DNA of 18,067 bases. Source: an uncultured Chromatiaceae bacterium. Its GTDB lineage: Bacteria; Pseudomonadota; Gammaproteobacteria; Enterobacterales; Alteromonadaceae. Below, in pieces: positions 1-6,800 of this stretch; the stretch's first letter is position 1; each line of letters starts with the position of its first letter. The stretch spans positions 1-18,067 of the forward strand of contig CAMLSF010000072.1 in NCBI GenBank assembly GCA_946482615.1, written 5' to 3'. The translations under genes and the position numbers were made by a program. The notes under the pieces were generated by a model. The model was given only the letters and a program-made list of their open reading frames with translations. It ran no database searches and was not told where the DNA came from.

Positions 1-153
1 CCAATCCAATTCAATAAAAAGCCATTGTTGAATCGCAAAAGCTTCCGCCAATGAAGTGGGACGCAATTCGGCCGGTAATAAAGGCGCGGCTTCACCACGA
101 CGACGATAATCCGCCAGCCAGGCGGCAGAGCGTTGAATTTGTGCTGGAGTCAC
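1..153 (-). CDS. 2-keto-4-pentenoate hydratase-like protein, N-terminal part
   Basis: Only the first 51 codons are inside the window; the gene runs off the left edge. It begins at GTG (151-153) with AAGGA about 8 bases upstream. The readable N-terminus (VTPAQIQRSAAWLADYRRRG, followed by a run ending AIQQWLF) has the alpha-helical 'A-x-x-L-x-x-x-R-R ... L-x-P-x-x-x-E-A-x-A-I-Q' pattern found at the start of 2-keto-4-pentenoate hydratase / fumarylacetoacetate hydrolase-family proteins (MhpD-like), which hydrate 2-hydroxypenta-2,4-dienoates in aromatic degradation. No catalytic residue lies in this fragment, so the substrate cannot be told. It diverges from the tRNA gene to its right. Confidence 0.6.
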   Translation of the reverse strand, partial: MTPAQIQRSAAWLADYRRRGEAAPLLPAELRPTSLAEAFAIQQWLFIELDW

Positions 154-176
154 AACTTGTGTCCTTTTTTGCTGGA

Positions 177-205
177 TTGACAGTATCCACAGGGCTTTGT
201 ACTTT
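177..205 (+). promoter_or_regulatory. Probable sigma70 promoter of the tRNA-Gly gene
   Basis: A consensus -35 TTGACA (177-182) is followed after 17 bases by TACTTT (200-205, three of six matches to the -10). Transcription would start a few bases before the mature tRNA 5' end at 215, which is the usual arrangement for a single tRNA gene. The promoter looks intact although the tRNA it serves is interrupted. Confidence 0.6.
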
Positions 206-214
206 AAGACGCCT

Positions 215-552
215 GCGGGTGTAGTTCAATGGCAGAATGAAAGCTTCCCAAGCGTTATACCCAAGTAACTTCAAGATGCAGAATTCAGCGGGAGATAAAA
301 GCGCTTTAGGCAAGGCAGCTGTTGGAAGCTTTAGTGGTTCTAAAGCGACAACAGTTAACGCGGCATAAAGCGCTTTTAGCCCCGCCCGAAGGGAGTCACT
401 GGGCGATTGCACTGCGGTGTTAGCCTGTCTCACAAGGTAGTCGACATTGCTTCGCCATGCTGCCTTGCATTGCAAGCGCCCAACGGCTCTGAAACTCGCA
501 TATTGAGGTCACTTGGGTATATGTGCGGGTTCGATTCCCGTCACCCGCTCCA
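215..552 (+). tRNA. tRNA-Gly (anticodon CCC), interrupted by a 262-bp miniature element
   Basis: The 5' part (215-257) holds acceptor GCGGGTG, D-arm GTTC/GAAT, anticodon stem AAAGC and loop TTCCCAA with anticodon CCC at 247-249. The 3' part (522-552) holds T-stem GCGGG, loop TTCGATT, CCCGT, acceptor CACCCGC, T73 and an encoded CCA. Joining 215-257 to 522-552 gives exactly 74 nt, the length of E. coli glyU, with a 4-nt variable region. The general core bases (T8, A14, G18, G19, T54, T55, C56, A58) are present. Defects are an A-G mismatch in the anticodon stem (242 against 254) and the insertion between the anticodon and T stems. It has its own promoter and a terminator at 573-598. It would read GGG codons; a tRNA-Gly(UCC) elsewhere could cover these, so the loss may be tolerated. 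Whether it is a broken gene or still makes tRNA is open. Confidence 0.85.
258..519. mobile_element. 262-bp MITE-like element with 22-bp imperfect terminal inverted repeats, inserted in tRNA-Gly
   Basis: The ends TACCCAAGTAACTTCAAGAT... (258-279) and ...TTGAGGTCACTTGGGTA (498-519) pair in 19 of 22 positions plus one G-T. The flanking TA at 256-257 and 520-521 looks like a TA target duplication, as made by Tc1/mariner-IS630-type transposases; this family assignment is inference. No credible protein is encoded. The inside is two large hairpins. The first has GCGGG 288-292 against 381-385, 13 perfect pairs 296-308 against 366-378, and inner stems 319-324/349-354 and 328-334/340-346. The second has 400-405/477-482, 407-411/471-475 and 433-440/460-467. 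It is non-autonomous, and the enzyme that moved it is not in the window. Confidence 0.85.
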
Positions 553-572
553 GCTTGTAGTTTGTTTAAATG

Positions 573-598
573 AAAAAAGCACCCTCGGGTGCTTTTTT
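573..598. terminator. Bidirectional rho-independent terminator
   Basis: AAAAAAGCACC, a CTCG loop and GGTGC followed by TTTTTT form a GC stem with A/T runs on both sides. It ends the plus-strand tRNA-Gly unit and, read on the minus strand, the bacterioferritin pair whose last stop codon is at 616. Confidence 0.9.
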
Positions 599-615
599 AC
601 TGACAGGCAATAGCC

Positions 616-1083
616 TTAGATTTGCGACTGAATGTAGTTGGGTAAACCAATCAGCTTGATTAGGCGCAGCTGTTGTTCCAGCCAATGGGCGTGATCGTTC
701 TCCGTGTCGTCCAGCAAAGTCATCAGCAAATCGCGGGTGACGTAATCCTGCACAGATTCAGACAAAGCTATGGTCTTTTTCAGCAAAGCGCCGACAGCAT
801 ACTCGACATTTAAATCGTTTTGCAGCATTGAAGGCACGTCAGTACCCACCTGCAGTGGATCACGTTTGGATAGATCCGGTGTGCCTTCTAAAAACAAAAT
901 ACGTTCAATCAAGGCTGCCGCATGAGCTTTTTCATCCGTTACTTCGTGATCAATACGCTCGAACAGTTTGCTTAAACCCCAGTCATGATACATACGGGAA
1001 TGGATAAAATACTGATCCATAGCGCTGAGTTCATTCGACAGCAGCTCGTTTAAGGCGGCTATAACCTGTGTATTACCTTTCAT
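616..1083 (-). CDS. bfr: Bacterioferritin, ferroxidase-type subunit
   Basis: At 155 aa it has the normal bacterioferritin length and the four-helix layout. Bacterioferritins build 24-subunit cytoplasmic shells that oxidise Fe(II) and store it as a ferric core. The di-iron ligands are present: E18, E51, H54, E94, and an E128/H131 pair that matches E. coli E127/H130 with a one-residue shift. The haem-ligand Met52 is a lysine (E51-K52-A53-H54), so it probably cannot bind the inter-subunit haem alone. Sequence such as FERIDHE and LEGTPDL resembles the FtnA/BfrA-type subunits of Pseudomonas and Neisseria. It lies 2 bp downstream of the second bfr gene, and its ribosome binding site AGGAG sits within that gene's last codons, so the two are very probably co-translated and co-assembled. 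Confidence 0.93.
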   Translation of the reverse strand: MKGNTQVIAALNELLSNELSAMDQYFIHSRMYHDWGLSKLFERIDHEVTDEKAHAAALIERILFLEGTPDLSKRDPLQVGTDVPSMLQNDLNVEYAVGALLKKTIALSESVQDYVTRDLLMTLLDDTENDHAHWLEQQLRLIKLIGLPNYIQSQI

Positions 1084-1085
1084 TG

Positions 1086-1562
1086 TTAGTCTCCTGAACC
1101 CATTTGGCTTTGCAGGTAATTTTCCAGACCTACCAAAGCAATTTGTTGCTGCTGAGTGTCAATCCAGTCGACATGCTCTTCTTCATGCTCCAGAATTTCC
1201 TGCAGCAATTCGCGGCTGACATAATCCTGATGCTGTTCGCATAATTTGATCGCATCACGTAATAATGGCAGTTGATCATGCTGGAAATCCAAATCACACT
1301 GCAGCATTTCTTCGGTGTCTTCACCAATACGTAATTTGCCTAAAGCCTGCAGGTTTGGCAGTCCTTCAAGGAATAAAATACGCTCTATCAGCTCATCAGC
1401 CTGCTTCATGTCTTTGATCGATTTTTTGTAGCAAACCGAATTGAGCTGAGCCAAACCCCAGTTTTTATAGATACGGGCATGTAAAAAATACTGGTTAATG
1501 GACGTTAACTCAGAGGTCAGTACCTCATTCAGTTTAGCGAGCACTAAAGGTTGGCCTTTCAT
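1086..1562 (-). CDS. bfr: Bacterioferritin, haem-binding-type subunit with degraded ferroxidase site
   Basis: It has 158 aa when started at the ATG at 1562, which aligns with the E. coli MKGD start; an upstream in-frame TTG at 1583 would add seven residues with no better ribosome site. Much of it is close to E. coli Bfr ([26 protein letters not shown]), and the haem ligand Met52 is kept. The ferroxidase centre is altered: E51 is D, H54 is Q and E94 is Q, while E18, E127 and H130 remain. The E. coli inner-surface iron ligands H46 and D50 are both lysine. As the partner of the downstream subunit, which has the opposite set of residues, its likely job is haem binding and electron transfer for iron release in a mixed shell. 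That role is inferred from known two-subunit bacterioferritins. Confidence 0.92.
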   Translation of the reverse strand: MKGQPLVLAKLNEVLTSELTSINQYFLHARIYKNWGLAQLNSVCYKKSIKDMKQADELIERILFLEGLPNLQALGKLRIGEDTEEMLQCDLDFQHDQLPLLRDAIKLCEQHQDYVSRELLQEILEHEEEHVDWIDTQQQQIALVGLENYLQSQMGSGD

Positions 1563-1872
1563 CACGAATACCTGCAGATTCAAAATTTGTGTTTATTCTA
1601 GTCGAAACTCATACAAAATCAATAAAAAACCAATAAAATCAATAAGATGACATTGCGAATGGTTCGCTTTAATGCCAGAGTTCTTGCTAAGTTTTTACAA
1701 TAGCCAACAAATCAGTAGCTTAAAGCTTTGGCTACTATGGGCGGTCGGTTTTGTGTTTCATCGAACTCCTGGCTCTATTCGGCGTGATACTGCGTAATAG
1801 CGACCAAATCAGATATACTCGGCCCCACACCAAGCAGTTGTAATAGTAAAACAGGCAGTAAGGCCAGAATTT
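1563..1872. other. Intergenic region between divergent bfr and VC0807-family genes
   Basis: About 310 bases with no supported gene. It holds the bfr promoter and phased A/T tracts (1595-1650), a perfect 5-bp-arm dyad GCGAATGGTTCGC (1655-1667), and an imperfect 23-bp dyad (1714-1736) with arms AGTAGC/GCTACT around AAAGCTTT. A possible -10 TATACT for the rightward gene is at 1814-1819, with no good -35. Confidence 0.55.
1595..1622 (-). promoter_or_regulatory. Probable promoter of the bacterioferritin pair
   Basis: On the minus strand TTGATT (1617-1622) and TAGAAT (1595-1600) are separated by 16 bases, a good sigma70 match, about 30 bases upstream of the ATG at 1562. An exact 11-bp direct repeat AAAATCAATAA (plus strand, 1615-1625 and 1635-1645, 20 bases apart) covers the -35 and the region above it. 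No convincing Fur box was seen. Confidence 0.5.
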
Positions 1873-2568
1873 ATGAGTCAGACAGAAAAGAAAAAGTCAT
1901 CAGGTTTTTTAATTAACCTGGCATTTAACATCATTATCCCCACGTTGATTTTGAGCAAGTTAAGTGAGGATCAGCAGTTAGGACCAGTCTGGGCTTTAGT
2001 GGTCGCTTTGGCCTTTCCTTTGGGATTTGGTTTGTGGGAATTACAGCAAAGTAAAAAGGTCAACTTTTTATCTGTGCTGGGGGTGATCAGCGTGTTACTG
2101 ACCGGCGGCATCAGCTTATTACAGCTCGACCCAGCCTACATCGCCATTAAAGAAGCTGCTGTGCCCGGCATTATTGCGCTGCTGGTATTAGTCAGCCAAC
2201 GCAGTAAATATCCGCTGGTGAAAAAAATTCTGCTGAACGATGAGCTGATGGATCTAGCTAAACTGGAAGCCAGCTTAAAAGCCAACAAGGCAGAACAACT
2301 CTTTGCCGCTAAACTGCAAAACTGTGCTTATCTGGTCGCAGGATCTTTTATCGTGTCCTCGGTACTCAATTATGGCCTGGCGAAATACTTACTCGTCAGT
2401 CCCCCAGGTACCGCTGCATTTAACGAAGAGCTGGCACAGATGACGGCTCTAAGTTTCCCGGTGATTGCTTTACCTTGCACCATTATGTTGATGGTGGCTA
2501 TTTGGTATCTGTTTAGCCAAATAGGTAAAGTGACAGGTGAAAGCATTGAATCTTTTTTACGACAGTAA
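1873..2568 (+). CDS. VC0807-family integral membrane protein
   Basis: It has 231 aa with about six hydrophobic segments (near residues 13-28, 39-55, 64-80, 93-106, 150-170 and 193-218), so it should sit in the inner membrane. The N-terminal pattern FLINLAFNIIIPTLILSKL, then ALAFPLGFGLW and VLLTGGISLL, is what I recognise from the VC0807 family, whose function is unknown to me. A hydrophilic loop around residues 108-145 carries many Lys and Glu. The ATG has AAGG about 9 bases upstream. It stands alone between the divergent bfr operon and convergent metC and shares a terminator with metC. Confidence 0.75.
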   Translation: MSQTEKKKSSGFLINLAFNIIIPTLILSKLSEDQQLGPVWALVVALAFPLGFGLWELQQSKKVNFLSVLGVISVLLTGGISLLQLDPAYIAIKEAAVPGIIALLVLVSQRSKYPLVKKILLNDELMDLAKLEASLKANKAEQLFAAKLQNCAYLVAGSFIVSSVLNYGLAKYLLVSPPGTAAFNEELAQMTALSFPVIALPCTIMLMVAIWYLFSQIGKVTGESIESFLRQ

Positions 2569-2574
2569 CAAAGG

Positions 2575-2603
2575 AAAAGGCGCTGTATACACAGCGCCTT
2601 TTT
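2575..2603. terminator. Bidirectional terminator between convergent genes
   Basis: A strong stem AAAGGCGCTGT/ACAGCGCCTTT with loop ATAC, flanked by A and T runs. It lies between the stop of the VC0807-family gene (2568) and the stop of metC (2605) and can serve both. Confidence 0.93.
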
Positions 2604-2604
2604 A

Positions 2605-3777
2605 CTAAACCAGGCTATTAAAACGCTCAAAGGCCGCAGCTAAATCAGCAATTAAATCTTCTGTATCTTCCAGACCAATATGCAAACGGATCAGAGGACC
2701 TGAATAAGGCCATGGACTGGCCGTTCTGAGTTTTTGAATACTTAAGTTCGGAATAATCAGGCTCTCGTATCCGCCCCAGGAAAAGCCCATTTTAAAATGT
2801 TGCATGCCTTCAATAAAAGCGGCGACGGCTTTGGCATCCCCTTGTTTTAATACGAAAGAAAACAAGCCATTACTGCCACTGAAATCACGCTGAAAAATCT
2901 GATGCCCCGGGTTTTCAGGCAAAGCCGGATGACGCACTGTTTCGACTTCAGGTCGTTGTTGTAACCACTTTGCCACTGTCAATGCATTGGCCTGATGCTG
3001 AGCTAAACGCACTTTTAAGGTGCGCAAACCACGGCTGGCTAAATAAGCATCATCGGCCGAAGCACAATAGCCCATCAGATAACTATGTTCCCGCAGTTGT
3101 GGCCAGTATTTTTCGTTGGCCGTGGCCATACCCAGCATGGCATCTGAATGCCCCACTATGTATTTAGTGGCCGACTGAATACAGATGTCCACACCCAAAG
3201 CATAAGCATCCAGTAGCACTGGCGTACCCCAGGTATTGTCCAGCATCAGCACTATGTCATTAGCTTTGGCGACAGCACTGATGGCCGGAATATCCTGCAA
3301 CTCCATCGTCAGAGAGCCCGGTGATTCCAGAAAAATCACTTTGGTATTGGCTTTAATCAGCGCACTGATGCCAGCGCCAATCAAAGGGTCGTAGTAGGTG
3401 GTTTCTATACCCAGGCCTGCCAGTAACTTATCGCAGATAGCCCGGGTTGGTTCGTAAGCAGTGTCGACCATCAGCAGGTGATCACCCTGTTTTAAAAAGC
3501 TCAATAAAGCGGCATTAATAGCCGCAGCACCACAAGGGTACAAAGCACAACCGGCTGAACCTTCCAGATCACAGATTGCATCCTGCAACGCAAAGTGAGT
3601 AGCAGTACCACGACGGCCATAATAAGGCACCCTGTCACCACGATGAGCTGTCGCATGCTTTAGCTCAGCCATAGTATCAAACACAATAGTGGAAGCCCGC
3701 ACTACAGGTGGATTGACCGCAGAGCCCGTCCATTCTTTACCGCGGCCCGCGTGAATCAGTTGAGTTGCTTTTTTCAT
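2605..3777 (-). CDS. metC: Cystathionine beta-lyase (MetC)
   Basis: This PLP enzyme cleaves cystathionine to homocysteine, pyruvate and ammonia in methionine synthesis, in the cytoplasm. The protein is 390 aa and clearly MetC-like: YGRRGTATHFALQ, LYPCGAAA, DTAYEP, IFLESPGSLTMEL, LDNTWG (Asp180 for the PLP nitrogen), SATKYIVGHSDAM with the Schiff-base Lys205, SRGLRTL and IRLHIGLED. It matches E. coli MetC better than MetB or MetZ. I chose the ATG at 3777 because TAAGG lies 8 bases upstream; an in-frame ATG at 3795 has no good ribosome site and falls inside a MetJ-like operator (3790-3805). It is monocistronic, with regulation by methionine through MetJ expected. Confidence 0.95.
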   Translation of the reverse strand: MKKATQLIHAGRGKEWTGSAVNPPVVRASTIVFDTMAELKHATAHRGDRVPYYGRRGTATHFALQDAICDLEGSAGCALYPCGAAAINAALLSFLKQGDHLLMVDTAYEPTRAICDKLLAGLGIETTYYDPLIGAGISALIKANTKVIFLESPGSLTMELQDIPAISAVAKANDIVLMLDNTWGTPVLLDAYALGVDICIQSATKYIVGHSDAMLGMATANEKYWPQLREHSYLMGYCASADDAYLASRGLRTLKVRLAQHQANALTVAKWLQQRPEVETVRHPALPENPGHQIFQRDFSGSNGLFSFVLKQGDAKAVAAFIEGMQHFKMGFSWGGYESLIIPNLSIQKLRTASPWPYSGPLIRLHIGLEDTEDLIADLAAAFERFNSLV

Positions 3778-3789
3778 CAGAAAGACCTT

Positions 3790-3805
3790 AGACATCCAGA
3801 TGTCT
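3790..3805. promoter_or_regulatory. MetJ operator (two tandem met boxes) in the metC leader
   Basis: The 16-bp perfect palindrome AGACATCCAGATGTCT reads on the metC strand as AGACATCT plus GGATGTCT, two 8-bp boxes matching the met box consensus AGACGTCT at 7 and 6 positions. It lies directly upstream of the metC ribosome site. MetJ with S-adenosylmethionine represses met genes through paired boxes of this kind in gammaproteobacteria. The metJ gene itself is not in the window. Confidence 0.75.
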
Positions 3806-3842
3806 TTTAATTTACTGTATTACTGTCATTTACGCCAGAAAG

Positions 3843-3872
3843 AAAAAAGGCCTGCATCGGATGCAGGCCTTT
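3843..3872 (-). terminator. Terminator of the large S8 protease gene
   Basis: Stem GGCCTGCAT/ATGCAGGCC with a 3-base loop. On the minus strand it is followed by TTTTTT, about 20 bases after the protease stop at 3894, and it separates the protease from metC. Confidence 0.88.
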
Positions 3873-3893
3873 GGGTATAGCTAAATCAACAGC

Positions 3894-6800
3894 TTATGAA
3901 GCTTTAGTTGCCTGTTGCTGGCGACGCACCAGCACAAGAGCTGCCATGAAAGCCAACAGCCAGGCTCCAATGCTACCGCTGGACTTTTTGCTGACGTCAG
4001 TGGAGACCTCCTTGTCTGTGACTGAAAGTGTGACAGTGGCACTGTCCGTTAATTGTCCGTCAGAAACAACCACTTCAAAACTGTAGCTGCCTGCCGTCAC
4101 CTGACTGAGCGTGAACTTAGCACCATCAGCAACAGAGCTGATTGTGGCTCCAGCTGTTTGCTTCCAGCTGTAGTTCAGCACATCCCCGTCTATATCTGAA
4201 CTGCCACTTGCATCCAGCACTATGCTACTGCCCGCAGCACCAGTAGCGGAGTTATGAACCACTTTAGCCACTGGTGCATCGTTCACTGGAGTCACCACTA
4301 ACTCAAAGCTGGTACTGGCTTTGTCTGCAGGATTTTCCACATCAGCCACTGTGACTGTCACCAGTGTAGTGCCACTGAAATCAGCTGCAGGTTTGATACT
4401 GAAGGTATCGCCCGCCGCGTGGCCATCCACTGTGGCAGAAATATGGTCACCGCTGACGCTGATGGTATTGCTGGTGTTCAAATCATCACTGTAAAGCACC
4501 TGGATCCCGGTTAATTCACCTTCTTCTGCCACAGTTTTGTTGCCAATAGCGCCCAGCGTAATATTACCCGGCACTTCAACACTCAAACTCATCTGAATAT
4601 CTTCCATTCCTGCAATACTGCTGGTCGCAGAGACTATTAAGTCAGATGCTGTAGCACTGGCTTTCACCATTGCAGGCACTGTGACACTGAACAAAGAAGA
4701 TTCAGGGCCCACATAGTCATAACATAGCACCAGCCCTTCGCTGAGTTTGCTGTCTAAGTCATCCAGTGCATATTGCACACCCAAATAACCTTCCAGCGGA
4801 CCAAAAGAATAAGTCTGACCTTTATAGCCTTGTAAACCCACAGAACCTCTGTAGCTGCCGTTAAACTCTAATGAGTCGTAGGCCATATAAATTTCATGTT
4901 CACCTTTGCCAAAACGGGTTTTGGTATTGAAGATCACTTCATAGTCAAAGCGATCGCCATTGTCACCATACAAAGGTTCAGAGGTCACAGGATCAATACC
5001 CAGATACGGCATAGAACGTGACCCATCCCATTCAACAATGGCCCAGCCACTTTGGGTACTGGCCAAAGTAATACCTTCACCATTCCATTCATCATAAGGT
5101 GTTGCCATCGCAGTCATCTCAAATGGCACACCACCCCAGCCACGCCATAACACGCCCATAGCCTGATAAGGGAAAGAGTCATAAGGGAATGGGTTATGTG
5201 CAGGCCAGAAGTAAGGCATGGACTCAAACGAAATATTGCCGTTACCACGAATATACATAGCGGGCGACTTCGCAAATGCATTGTTGTATAAACCAAAACC
5301 TTCACCATCAGCAAACATCATGCTGTAGGTGATCTCAGTACCATTTCTGAGCATATCCGGCGTGTCACCAAAAGATGGACCAAAACCAAATTCGCTTAAG
5401 TCCACATACTTGTCATTATTCTGACCAAAATCAGGGATACGACACATTGCATCTGTTTCGCTGGTACTGACAAGGTAAGAAGGACTGACACCCAAGGTGT
5501 TTTTCTGATTCCCTTTTAGCGTCAGCACGCCGTCAGCCAGGCTGACTTCTGTGACTATGGTATCGTCGCTGACTTTGATCTGTTCAGTATTCACCACTAA
5601 ACCAGCGGGAATAGTAGCTGTAATGCTGAAATCGCGGTCAGCTCCAGAAAGATTAGGCAAGGCAGCAAAGGTAAAATCAACAGACTGCCCAACCAACACT
5701 TTGGTTTTGCTGCTGCTTAAACTGACATCATCATCACCACGCAGCAGTTTCAGCGGCACAAAGCCAAGATTACCAGCATTGGCCGCAGAAGAACCTAAAT
5801 CAAAACCAGTGTAATAAATATCACCTTTGACCATGTCCGGTTTGTTCCAGCGGAAGGTTAAGTCCACAGGTTCAACGCCATTCGTCGCCGCTAACGCATC
5901 CAGAGTCAAATCCGTCGCAAGCTCGCCGCTAACAACCCCATACGCATACTCAAAGGTATCAGTACCCGCTTCTTTGTACTCATTTGGGTTGTACAACATG
6001 GCCCAGTACTGACCTGCATCAGGTTCATTGATATTACAGAAGTTATTAAGAACTATATGCGAAGACATACAAAGCAGTTCAGTTTCTGGTTCAATCACAC
6101 CATCCGCATCAAAATCTTTGCCGACATAAACCACTGTGTTGCCATAGTTGTACGCCAAAGCGCTGCTGGAACCTTTATGAGCCAGATTCTCCACTATAAG
6201 GCGTTTGCTGTTTTCAGGCACTTCAATCCAGAAACTATGCACGGCTTCATCCATCACATCAGCGACAGCTGAATCATCCGGATAATTCCACGGAAACACA
6301 AAGTCATCATCTTTGGGCAGAGTTACAGTTTCCACTGTGGCTTTGGTTGTCGCATAAACTCTGGCCACAGGAGCTGCAGCTTCAGGCATAGGCATATCAT
6401 TGATTTGATAGCTGGAGTTATTACGGTGAGCCGTTAATTCTAAACGGTCAGGCAAATCCCCGTTGTCGTATTTGAATACCATAGGCATCCGCATGGCAGG
6501 CGCTTTGGCATTGTCTTCAGTGATCATCAGGTGAGAATGCAATTCTACTTCTGAGTTACTGAAAATATCCTGCGTATTGGTAATAGAAGCCCGCACCAGT
6601 ACAGACTGGGTTTCACCCGCTTTGAGGCTGAACTTAGCCGGTATCATTTCAATTTTGACACCTTGCTGCACAAAACGATCGCTGTAATTACCAGACCAGT
6701 TGGTCACCTCATCCGTCGTTAAAGTCCAGCTGCCATCTTTGGTTGCTGTAAAAGTGCGAACCCAGTTACATACTGGTTTGCAGTGAAAGTTGACCAGCTC

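Noticed and set aside
92..475. Minus-strand reading frame of 127 codons across the tRNA and element
   Set aside because: It runs antisense through the tRNA 5' half and the structured repeat, has no ribosome site and no family resemblance, and a different minus-strand frame at 1-153 is the real coding one.
258..519. Group I or group II self-splicing intron in the tRNA
   Set aside because: Bacterial group I introns in tRNAs sit in the anticodon loop or next to it and are larger with a G-binding core; here the ends are perfect inverted repeats with a TA duplication, which is the mark of a DNA transposition event.
407..613. Plus-strand frame of 68 codons
   Set aside because: It spans the element, the tRNA 3' half and the terminator; none of this is coding.
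1563..1583. Seven-residue N-terminal extension of the second bacterioferritin from a TTG
   Set aside because: The ATG at 1562 aligns with the conserved MKG start of the family.
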